A stretch of 64,000 nt of DNA from NCBI RefSeq assembly GCF_014644455.1, contig NZ_BMKS01000003.1, positions 27,930 through 91,929 of the forward strand. The letters are read 5' to 3'. This DNA comes from Caldovatus sediminis (GTDB lineage: Bacteria; Pseudomonadota; Alphaproteobacteria; Acetobacterales; Acetobacteraceae). Position numbers and translations under genes: made by a program. The notes below the pieces were generated by a model, which saw only the letters and a program-made list of their open reading frames with translations, searched no databases and was not told the origin of the DNA. Shown piece by piece: positions 55,740 through 63,059 of this stretch. Numbering within the stretch: the first letter of the stretch is position 1; every line of letters starts with the position of its first letter.

Positions 55740-56051
55740 ATGGCAGCACGACGCGGCAGCGGTGGCGGTGCACCTCCGAGGACGGGCGACGAGGCGATTC
55801 CTGTCTCGCCGCCCGGGGACGCGGAGGCCGGCCTGGAGGGCCTGCTGCGGATGGACGTCGGGACGCTGGAGGAGATGCTCCCCCAGATCCTCGACGCGGT
55901 GGCGCGCGGCCCGCTGGTGATGACCCGGGAGGGGCGCGCCTTCGCGGTGCTGCTGCCGCTCGATGACTACCGGCGCCTGTGGGCCGGCGCGGCGGACATG
56001 GCGCCGCAGCCGGCGCGGGTGATCGAAGGCGAGGCGACGGCGCGCGACTGA
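55740..56051 (+). CDS. Phd/YefM-type antitoxin-like protein, no toxin found
   Basis: This 103-residue protein has a disordered start, then LRMDVGTLEEMLPQILDAVARGPLVMTREGRAFAVLLPLDDYRRLW, the Phd antitoxin fold with the usual G-P-L-x-x-T/R-x-G-R-x-x-A-V-L pattern. The disordered C-terminal tail would be where a toxin binds. CAGGGAGAA precedes ATG 55740. Both neighbours (aminotransferase, Bug binding protein) are unrelated; no PIN, RelE or Doc toxin gene is visible. It may be a stand-alone regulator. Confidence 0.7.
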   Translation: MAARRGSGGGAPPRTGDEAIPVSPPGDAEAGLEGLLRMDVGTLEEMLPQILDAVARGPLVMTREGRAFAVLLPLDDYRRLWAGAADMAPQPARVIEGEATARD

Positions 56052-56198
56052 TGCCGGCGGCGGCCGATGCTGAGGCATCGAACGCCCCCCGGACGCTGGG
56101 CGCGACCGCCGGTTCGCCCGGCTGCGCCGCACGGGCCGCGTTCGCGGCCTCGGCGTCGGCCGGCGATCGCCGCCAGCATGGGCGCGGCTGGCCGCGCG

Positions 56199-57179
56199 CT
56201 ATTCGGGACGGATGCCGGCGCGCTCGGCCACGGCGGACCACTTGCCCACCTCCGCCTCGATGAAGCGGCGGAAGGGCTCGGGGCCGAGGCCGCGCGGCTC
56301 GAGCCCGCGGTCGCGCAGGGCTGCGGCGAGCCCTTCGCGCATGAGCGCGTCGGCATCCTGCCAGATGCGCGCGACGACCGGGGCGGGGGTGGCCGCGGGG
56401 GCGACGAGGCCGATCCAGGTGCCGCCGGTGAAGCCGGGCAGCCCGGCCTCGCCGAAGGTCGGCACGTCGGGAGCGAGCGGCGAGCGTTCCGGCGTGGCCA
56501 CAGCGATGGCCCGCAGCCGGCCCTCCCGCACATGCGGCAGGGCGGCCGGGATGGTGTCGAAGGCCATCTGCACCTGGCCGGCGATCAGGTCGGTCATCGC
56601 CGGGGCGCTGCCGCGGTAGGGCACGTGGGTGATGTCGACGCCGGCGGTGGTGCGGAACAGCTCGCCGACGAGGTGGGACGAGGTGCCGATGCCGAAGGAG
56701 GCGTAGTTCAGCCGCCCCGGCTGCGATTTCGCGAGGGCGATCAGTTCCGCCAACGTGCGGGCGGGGACCGAGGGGTTCACCACCAGCAGGAAAGGCACCT
56801 CGCCGACGAGCATGACGGGCGCGAAGTCGCGCACCGGATCGTAGGGCAGGTTGCGCTGCGTGCTGCGCGCGATCGCGATCTCCGGCGACGCGGCCATCAG
56901 CAGGGTGTGGCCGTCGGGCGGGCTCTTGGCGACGGAGTCGGCGCCGATCGTGCCGGCGGCGCCGGCGCGGTTCTCGACCACGACCGGCTGGCCCCAGGCG
57001 CGCGAGAGGCGCTCCGCCATCAGCCGCGCGGTGATGTCGGTGCTGCCGCCCGCCGGGTAGGCGACCACCATGCGGACTGGGCGCGCGGGCCAGGGCGCCG
57101 TGGCCGCGGGCTGCGCCCCGGCCGGCGCGGCGGCGGCCGCCGGGGCGAGAAGCAGGTGTCGGCGCGCCGGCCTGGGCAT
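56199..57179 (-). CDS. Bug family (tripartite tricarboxylate-type) substrate-binding protein
   Basis: This 326-residue periplasmic protein has a signal peptide (RRHLLLAPAAAAAPAGAQPA), then WPARPVRMVVAYPAGGSTDITARLMAERLSRAWGQPVVVENRAGAAGTIGADSVAKSPPDGHTLL, the Bug-family start. VPYRGSAPAMTDLIAGQVQMAFDTIPAALPHVREGRLRAIAV follows, then the C-terminal helix. It is a receptor for TctAB-type transporters; no such genes adjoin. GAGGGGGA precedes ATG 57179. It is divergent from the M19 peptidase gene, with 99 bp between starts, so both may respond to one ligand. Confidence 0.92.
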   Translation of the reverse strand: MPRPARRHLLLAPAAAAAPAGAQPAATAPWPARPVRMVVAYPAGGSTDITARLMAERLSRAWGQPVVVENRAGAAGTIGADSVAKSPPDGHTLLMAASPEIAIARSTQRNLPYDPVRDFAPVMLVGEVPFLLVVNPSVPARTLAELIALAKSQPGRLNYASFGIGTSSHLVGELFRTTAGVDITHVPYRGSAPAMTDLIAGQVQMAFDTIPAALPHVREGRLRAIAVATPERSPLAPDVPTFGEAGLPGFTGGTWIGLVAPAATPAPVVARIWQDADALMREGLAAALRDRGLEPRGLGPEPFRRFIEAEVGKWSAVAERAGIRPE

Positions 57180-57278
57180 GGCCCGGTCCCCCTCGTGCTC
57201 CGCTCTTCCCAATCGTCGCCGGCTCGGCTGCTATGCGCAAGGGCGCGTCGACGCGCCACAAGGAGGAAGCATCCGCCC

Positions 57279-58289
57279 ATGTCCTCGCTGCACGACCGGC
57301 TGATGGTGATCGACGGCCTCGTCTTCTGCTCCGATGGCGACGCGCGGACGCTGCGCGCGGGCAACGTCGCCGCGGCGAACGTGACGCTGCGCCCGCCGGT
57401 GGCGAGCTTCGAGGACACCTTCGACGCCTTCGCCACCTGGCGCGCCCGCTGCGCCGACCCGAACGGCCAGTGGCACCTGGTCGAGCGGACCTCCGACATC
57501 GACGCGGCGCGGGCGGCGGGCAAGGTCGGCCTCATCATGGGCTGGCAGGAGACCAAGGCACTCGGCGACCGGATCGAGCGCGCGGAGGCGTTCCACCGGC
57601 TCGGCCTGCGCGTCGTGCAGCTCACCTACAACGAGGCCTGCGCGGTCGGCGACGGGTGCCTGGAGCCGCGCGATGCCGGCCTCTCGCGCTTCGGCCACGA
57701 GGTGGTGGCGGAGTTCAACCGGCTCGGCATCGCGATCGACCTCAGCCATGTCGGCGAGCGGACCTCGCTCGACGCGGCGCGGGCGAGCAGGCGCCCGGTG
57801 CTGATCACCCACGCCAACGCCAAGGCGGTGACCAACCGGCCGCGCAACAAGTCGGACGAGGTGATCCGCGCGGTGCGTGACACGGGCGGCGTCATCGGCG
57901 TCTGCATCCACGGCTTCACCAACTGGGACGGCGACCCGCACCATCCGCCGACGCTCGAACTCTTCATCCGCCACCTGCGGCACATCCTGAACCTGGTCGG
58001 CATCGACCATGTCGGGTTCGGAACCGACTTCGCCGCGGTGGGCGACGAGAAGGCGGCGGACGCGTTCCTCGAGATGAGCGCGACGCGCTACCGCAGCGGC
58101 ACGGCGGACTACGTGAAGGCGTTCGGCAATTCGCTGGCGAAGCGCTATCCGGACGAGATCAACTCGCCCGCGCTGATGGGCCGCAAGACCGACGCCCTGC
58201 TGAGGGCGGGCTTCTCGGAGGGCGAGGTCGAGAAGATCATGGGCCGCAACTGGTATCGCGTATTCGGCGAGATCTGGGGCGACGGCTGA
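57279..58289 (+). CDS. Peptidase M19 (membrane dipeptidase family)
   Basis: This 336-residue TIM-barrel protein has the M19 pattern: VIDGLVFCSDGD near the start, GLIMGWQETKALGDRIE, LRVVQLTYNEACAVGDGCLEPRDAGLSRFG, IDLSHVGERTS (H157), LITHANAKAV (H178) and VGFGTDFAAVG (D250). The N-terminal HxD metal motif of classical renal dipeptidases (DGHND) is missing; as I recall, a subfamily common in this group lacks it. AGGAGG sets ATG 57279. It precedes a C-N hydrolase gene by two bases. It is probably cytoplasmic, without a signal peptide. Confidence 0.9.
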   Translation: MSSLHDRLMVIDGLVFCSDGDARTLRAGNVAAANVTLRPPVASFEDTFDAFATWRARCADPNGQWHLVERTSDIDAARAAGKVGLIMGWQETKALGDRIERAEAFHRLGLRVVQLTYNEACAVGDGCLEPRDAGLSRFGHEVVAEFNRLGIAIDLSHVGERTSLDAARASRRPVLITHANAKAVTNRPRNKSDEVIRAVRDTGGVIGVCIHGFTNWDGDPHHPPTLELFIRHLRHILNLVGIDHVGFGTDFAAVGDEKAADAFLEMSATRYRSGTADYVKAFGNSLAKRYPDEINSPALMGRKTDALLRAGFSEGEVEKIMGRNWYRVFGEIWGDG

Positions 58290-58291
58290 CC

Positions 58292-59170
58292 ATGCCCCGC
58301 ACGCTCCGCGTCGGCGCGGCGCAGACCGGGCCGGTGCTGTCCGACGACCCGGCGCCGGGCATCGAGGCGGCGCGCCGGCTGTTCGCGCAGGCGGAGCGGG
58401 AGGGCGTGCGCCTGCTCTGCTTCTCCGAGCTGTTCCTCGCGCCGTTCTTTCCCAACCGCCTGGAGAAGGACTTCGACCGCTGGTTCCTCGACGCGGAGGG
58501 GCCGGAGATCGGCGAGCTGGCGGCGCTGGCGCGCCGGCACGGCCTCGCGGCGATCCTGCCCTTCGCCGAACGGACCAGGGGCGGCGGCTACTACAACAGC
58601 GCGCTGGTGGTGGACGCGGAGGGCCGGCGCCTCGGCACCTACCGCAAGACGCACATCCCGGCCTACTTCCCGACCGACGCGCCGGGCGGCACGGGCAGCT
58701 TCGAGAAGCTCTACTTCGCCCCGGGCGACTCGCTGCCGGTATTCGAGACGGAGGGGCTGCGCTTCGGCATCCAGATCTGCAACGACCGGCTCTACCCGGA
58801 GCCATCGCGGGCGCTGGCGCTGGCCGGAGCGGCGGCGATCTTCATGCCGATCTGCTACTCGACCTACGCCGATCCCGAGCATCGCGCCTCCATCTGGGAG
58901 GTGCCGCTGCGGGCCCGGGCCTATGAGAACGGGGTGTGGGTCGTGGCCGCCAACCGTGTCGGGATGGAGGGGCCGCGCCGCCATCTCGGCCGCAGCATGG
59001 TGGTTGACCCGCGCGGCGGCATCGTCGCGGAGGCCGGGCGGGAGCGCGAGGAACTGCTGGTTGCCGATCTCGACCTCGGGGCGGTGCCACGGGCGCGCAA
59101 GGACTTCCCCTGGTGGCGCGACCGGCGCCCCGACCTCTACGGGCCGCTGGTGGCGGTGCGGCGCGACTGA
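58292..59170 (+). CDS. C-N hydrolase, N-carbamoyl-D-amino acid hydrolase-like
   Basis: This 292-residue nitrilase-superfamily enzyme keeps the Glu-Lys-Cys triad: Glu in LLCFSELFLAP, Lys in YRKTHIP and Cys in FGIQICNDRLYPE. R-A-R-A-Y-E-N-G and VVAANRVG follow, as in carbamoylases. It hydrolyses a carbamoyl or amide bond; the precise substrate is not deducible. It starts two bases after the M19 gene, and both form one operon divergent from the Bug binding protein, a plausible take-up-and-cleave locus for an N-acyl or N-carbamoyl compound (inference). Confidence 0.92.
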   Translation: MPRTLRVGAAQTGPVLSDDPAPGIEAARRLFAQAEREGVRLLCFSELFLAPFFPNRLEKDFDRWFLDAEGPEIGELAALARRHGLAAILPFAERTRGGGYYNSALVVDAEGRRLGTYRKTHIPAYFPTDAPGGTGSFEKLYFAPGDSLPVFETEGLRFGIQICNDRLYPEPSRALALAGAAAIFMPICYSTYADPEHRASIWEVPLRARAYENGVWVVAANRVGMEGPRRHLGRSMVVDPRGGIVAEAGREREELLVADLDLGAVPRARKDFPWWRDRRPDLYGPLVAVRRD

Positions 59171-59215
59171 CCGCGCGCCGGCCCTCCCGGCGGAGCCGAG
59201 GCGTGTCCGTCCCGG

Positions 59216-60079
59216 TCAGGCCGGGCTGCTGGCGCCGGCGGCGGCGAAGGTCTCGACCAGGGTCGCGGCGGCGACCTGCGCGCGGCGCCACTCGGGCAGC
59301 CTTTCGCCCCGCACCATCAGCGTGACCGAGAGGCCGGGCCGGACGTCGAAGGTCAGGGTGCAGTTCGCTCCGGGGTCCACCGTCGCGGCCTGCTGCGCGG
59401 CGGCCATGTCCTGCATGTCGCGGCGCGAGCGCGGGCAACGGCCATAGACGACCTGTCCCTCGGCGGTGCGCTCGCCGAACTCGATCGAGGCGCTCGGCCG
59501 GCCGTCCGGGCCGGGACGGCCGGTGTAGAACTGCACGCCGTAGGCCTCGCCGCCGGCGATCCGCGACAGCGCGCGGCGCGCGTTCGCCCATTGCTGCTCG
59601 ACCGGCGTGCGGTTGGTGGTGACGACCATGGTGAGCGAGTCGCGGCAGCGTGGCCGCGCCTCGATGCAGCGCCGGGAGGCCTCCGAGGTCGGGTTGCCCG
59701 GGTCGGCCCAGGCGAGATAAGTGACGAATCCGCCGCGGGACCGGCGTGCCGCGTCGACCTGGCGTTCGGTCAGGAGGTTGCTGGGCACGGCCAGGCGATG
59801 GAGTCCGACCTGGACGATTTGGGTCGCCACCGGCTGCCGCGCCTGCGACGCGACCTGCGCCGTGCGCGGCCCCGGGTCGCGCGGCCCCGGGCCGCTGCTC
59901 GGCCAGACCTCGCCGAGGACGACGCCGAGGAAGAAGGCGGCCACGCCGCCGAGCAGCCAGCGCAGGCCGTGCCGGACGTCCTGCATGGTGCCGGAATCGG
60001 GCTCGCGGCCCATCGCGCCGTAGAAGACGGACTGGTGGTCCGTCGTCTCGCGGGGGGTGCGGGTGTTCCTCATCGCCAT
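59216..60079 (-). CDS. Membrane-anchored protein, unknown
   Basis: I do not recognise a family. The 287-residue product has a polar start (MAMRNTRTPRETTDHQSVFYG), one membrane segment (about 47-64, GLRWLLGGVAAFFLGVVLGEVWP) and a mostly periplasmic domain with VGLHRLAVPSNLLTERQVDAARRSRGG, IEARPRCRDSLTMVV, AYGVQFYTGRPGPDGRPSASIEFGER, YGRCPRSRRDM and a C-terminal beta-rich part. Three cysteines are present. ATG 60079 or ATG 60073 could be the start. It is convergent with the C-N hydrolase gene and alone on its strand. Confidence 0.7.
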   Translation of the reverse strand: MAMRNTRTPRETTDHQSVFYGAMGREPDSGTMQDVRHGLRWLLGGVAAFFLGVVLGEVWPSSGPGPRDPGPRTAQVASQARQPVATQIVQVGLHRLAVPSNLLTERQVDAARRSRGGFVTYLAWADPGNPTSEASRRCIEARPRCRDSLTMVVTTNRTPVEQQWANARRALSRIAGGEAYGVQFYTGRPGPDGRPSASIEFGERTAEGQVVYGRCPRSRRDMQDMAAAQQAATVDPGANCTLTFDVRPGLSVTLMVRGERLPEWRRAQVAAATLVETFAAAGASSPA

Positions 60080-60774
60080 GGGCGGGCGGCTCCCGCGCCG
60101 CCTTCGCGACGCGCTTCGGCCGCGGGGGCCGAAAGCCGCCGCCGGCGCCGGGGGAGGGCGGCGCCGGGCGAGCGGAAACGGGTCGGGAATGGCAGCGTGC
60201 TCATCGTCCCTGCCTGAGCGTCGCGGCGAGGACGGCCAGGGCCGCGCATCAACCACGAAGCGATAACGCAAGTATCACAAAATCTGGATGAGCGCACCCC
60301 CGGATTCGCGGGATGGGCGTGAAATCCGTTCGAAGCCGGATCGTCCGCGCGGCGGACGCCGCCCGCGCCGGCCGCCGCGGGGCCGCGGAAATGGGCTTCT
60401 CCCGCCCGTCGAGGCGATGCGTGAGGCACGCGTGCTCCCGGGTGCGCAAGGGTCCGCTGGACGTTAGACCGAAGCCGGTTGCGATGCACCAACATTTCTT
60501 GGCCGCACCGGATCGCGCGGTTCCGGGAAGCTGCGACGCGTGCGGCGGTGCGGATGTCCCCACGCCGGCTCCCGCGGCGGGTGCCGCGGCAGCGGCCCAC
60601 CCCGCGGTTGCGGCGGCCGGCGTTCGGGAGCGCCGGGGCTGCTTCCACCCATGGTTGTGCATTATCGCCAGATAGGGGGAGTTCCCCCGCGGCCTCCTCG
60701 CGTGCTTGTGTCTGCCCCCGGCTCGCCCCGGCGGCCGGCGCAGGGGCGGGATGGTCCTCAGACAAGGGTGTGGC
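60080..60774. other. Long intergenic region, no gene recognised
   Basis: Almost 700 bp without a convincing ORF; possible frames (for example 60313-60675) look like chance translation. An AT-richer patch at about 60248-60290 (GATAACGCAAGTATCACAAA) should hold the promoter of the minus-strand gene. At 60675-60688 there is GGGGG-AGTT-CCCCC. The promoter for the sugar dehydrogenase gene probably lies within the last 150 bp. Confidence 0.4.
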
Positions 60775-61935
60775 ATGACCAGTTCGGTGTCCCTCCTCCG
60801 GTCGAGCCTGGCGCTCGCGCTCATCGCGGCCCTCGCCGCCTCCTGCGCCCAGGGGCCGCCCTCGGCCCCGGTGCGGTCGGACGCGGCGACCTTCCGCGTC
60901 ACCGAGTTCGCGCGCGGGCTCGAGCATCCCTGGGGGGCGGTCTTCCTGCCCGACGGCAGCGGCGACATGCTGGTGACCGAGCGCCCCGGCCGGCTGCGGC
61001 GGGTCACGGCCGATGGCCGCGTCTCGCCGCCGATCCCCGGGGTGCCGGAGGTGGCGGCAAGCGGCCAGGGCGGGCTGCTCGACATCGCGCTCGCGCCCGA
61101 CTTCGCCAGCAGCCGCGAGATCTTCTTCTGCCATGGCAGCGCCGTCCCCGAAGGCGGCGCCCTCACCCGACTGAGCCGTGCCCGCCTCTCCGCCGACGGG
61201 ACCCGCCTCGAAGGGACCGCCACCGTCCTCGACGCCGGACCGCCGCAGCGGCTGAGCTGGGAGCATTACGGCTGCCGCATCGCCTTCTCCCCGGACGGCC
61301 GCTACCTCTTCTTCGCCACCGGCGAGCGCAAGCAGAGCGAGCGCGCGCAGCGGCTCGACGACCTCGCGGGCAAGGTGCTGCGCCTCGCCCGCGACGGTTC
61401 GGTCCCGCCGGACAACCCGTTCGTCGGGCGCGCCGATGCCCGGCCCGAGATCTGGTCCTACGGGCACCGGAACCCGCAGGGGCTTGCCTTCAACCCCTGG
61501 ACCGGCTCGCTCTGGGAGGCCGAGCTCGGCCCGCGCGGAGGGGACGAGGTGAACGTGATCCGGCGCGGGGCGAATTACGGCTGGCCGGTGGTCAGCCAGG
61601 GCCTCGCCTATTCGGGCTTTCGCTTCACCGAGCACCGGTCGCTGCCCGGTATGGAGGATCCCGCCTACAATTGGACGCCTTCGGTCAGCCCCTCGGGCAT
61701 CGCCTTCTATGACGGAGCGGAATTCCCCGGCTGGCGCGGCAGCCTGTTCCTCGCGACGCTGAGTCCGCCGCAGCTGGTGCGTCTGACGACCGCGGGGGAC
61801 CGGGTGACGGGGGAGGAGCGGCTCCTCCAGGGCCTCGTGCGCATGCGCCACGTGCTGGTCGGGCCCGACGGCCGGCTCTACATCCTGACCGACGAGCCGA
61901 ACGGCCGCATCCTGCGGCTCGATCCGGCCCGCTAG
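60775..61935 (+). CDS. PQQ-dependent sugar dehydrogenase-like lipoprotein
   Basis: This 386-residue protein has a lipoprotein signal (SLALALIAALAASC, lipobox AASC at about residues 20-23) and a six-bladed propeller of the soluble glucose dehydrogenase (GDH-B/YliI) type. Markers are LEHPWGAVFLPDG, MLVTERPGRLRRV, GQGGLLDIALAPDF, ARPEIWSYGHRNPQGLAFNP, LWEAELGPRGGDEVNVIRRGANYGWP and PSVSPSGIAFYDG. PQQ-binding residues (the H-R-N-P-Q-G stretch) are present. It oxidises aldose sugars in the periplasm, feeding electrons to the chain. ATG 60775 is the best start. Confidence 0.9.
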   Translation: MTSSVSLLRSSLALALIAALAASCAQGPPSAPVRSDAATFRVTEFARGLEHPWGAVFLPDGSGDMLVTERPGRLRRVTADGRVSPPIPGVPEVAASGQGGLLDIALAPDFASSREIFFCHGSAVPEGGALTRLSRARLSADGTRLEGTATVLDAGPPQRLSWEHYGCRIAFSPDGRYLFFATGERKQSERAQRLDDLAGKVLRLARDGSVPPDNPFVGRADARPEIWSYGHRNPQGLAFNPWTGSLWEAELGPRGGDEVNVIRRGANYGWPVVSQGLAYSGFRFTEHRSLPGMEDPAYNWTPSVSPSGIAFYDGAEFPGWRGSLFLATLSPPQLVRLTTAGDRVTGEERLLQGLVRMRHVLVGPDGRLYILTDEPNGRILRLDPAR

Positions 61936-61966
61936 GACCAGCACGGGGAGCAGGAGAGGAGCGAGG

Positions 61967-63055
61967 ATGCAGCCGATCGCGGCGGACACGCCGGCGGCCT
62001 GGGGCGCGGCTGCGCTCGAGGCCGGCCGGGCGGCCTGGACCTTTACCCTCGACGACCGCGCGCGGCGCGACCTCGTCGTCGCGGTCCGGCGCGTGGGGCG
62101 CGACCCGGAGCGGGACCTGCTCGACTACCGGCGCGAGGAATTCGACCTCGGCGCCGCGGCGGTGCCGATCGCCGCCGCGTTCCGGGAGATCCGCGACGGC
62201 CGCGGCATCGCGCTGGTCCGCGGCCTGCCGCGCGAGGGCGTGACGCCGGCCGAGTTCGAGCTGATGACCTGGGCGATCGGACTCCACCACGGCGTGGCCC
62301 GGCCGCAGGGCAAGGCGAGCCACTACGTCTCCAAGGTGCAGGACGCGGGGACGGTGTACCGGAGCCCGACGGGGCGCGGCTACTCCTCCAACGCCGAGCT
62401 CGACTTCCACACCGACGGCGCCGACGTGGTGGTGCTGACCTGCTACAACCAGGCGCGCAGGGGCGGGATGAGCATGGTCTCGAGCTCGGTCACCGCCCGC
62501 AACCTGCTGGCCGCGGAGCGCCCCGACCTCTGCGCGCTGCTGCACCAGCCGTTCTGGTTCAGCCGCCAGGGCGAGCAGGCGCCGGACGAGGCGCCGGCCT
62601 ATCCGAACCCGATCTACGACACGGCGGACGGGCTGCTGTTCAGCCGCTGGAACCGGAACCGCGTCACCTCGGCGCAGCGAATCGAGGGCGTGCCGCCGCT
62701 CTCCGCGGCGCAGCGCGAGGCGCTGGATGCGCTCGACGAGGTGCTGCGCCGCGACGCGGTGATGTACCGCATGTGGCTCGCGCCGGGCGACATGCAGCTG
62801 CTCAACAGCCACGTCACCCTGCATTCCCGGACCTCGTTCGAGGATTTCGAGGAGCCGGAACGCAGGCGCCTCCTGTTCCGGCTGTGGCTGGCGCCCCCCG
62901 ATTCCCGCCGCCTCCCGGAGAGCTGGCGCAACGCCTATCGCGCCGTCGAGCCGGGAACGGTGCGCGGCGGCATCCGCGGGCAGAACCACGACGCGCATCG
63001 CCGCGCCTTCGAGCGGCGGCAGGCCGCGGCACTTGGCATGGCCTGCGCGGACTGA
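61967..63055 (+). CDS. TauD/TfdA family dioxygenase
   Basis: This 362-residue Fe(II)/2-oxoglutarate-type oxygenase has the HxD metal motif in NAELDFHTDGADVVVLTCYNQARRGG and the distal His in MQLLNSHVTLHSRTSFEDF; RRRLLFRLWLAPPDSRRLP carries the 2-oxoglutarate arginine. GIALVRGLP lies earlier. GGAGAGGAGCGAGG before ATG 61967 is a strong ribosome site. The substrate is unknown; it lies 31 bp after the sugar dehydrogenase gene on the same strand. Confidence 0.9.
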   Translation: MQPIAADTPAAWGAAALEAGRAAWTFTLDDRARRDLVVAVRRVGRDPERDLLDYRREEFDLGAAAVPIAAAFREIRDGRGIALVRGLPREGVTPAEFELMTWAIGLHHGVARPQGKASHYVSKVQDAGTVYRSPTGRGYSSNAELDFHTDGADVVVLTCYNQARRGGMSMVSSSVTARNLLAAERPDLCALLHQPFWFSRQGEQAPDEAPAYPNPIYDTADGLLFSRWNRNRVTSAQRIEGVPPLSAAQREALDALDEVLRRDAVMYRMWLAPGDMQLLNSHVTLHSRTSFEDFEEPERRRLLFRLWLAPPDSRRLPESWRNAYRAVEPGTVRGGIRGQNHDAHRRAFERRQAAALGMACAD

Positions 63056-63059
63056 GGCG

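Noticed and set aside
60313-60675. A 120-codon ORF in the long intergenic gap
   Set aside because: It has no ribosome site, no domain and a composition of chance translation.
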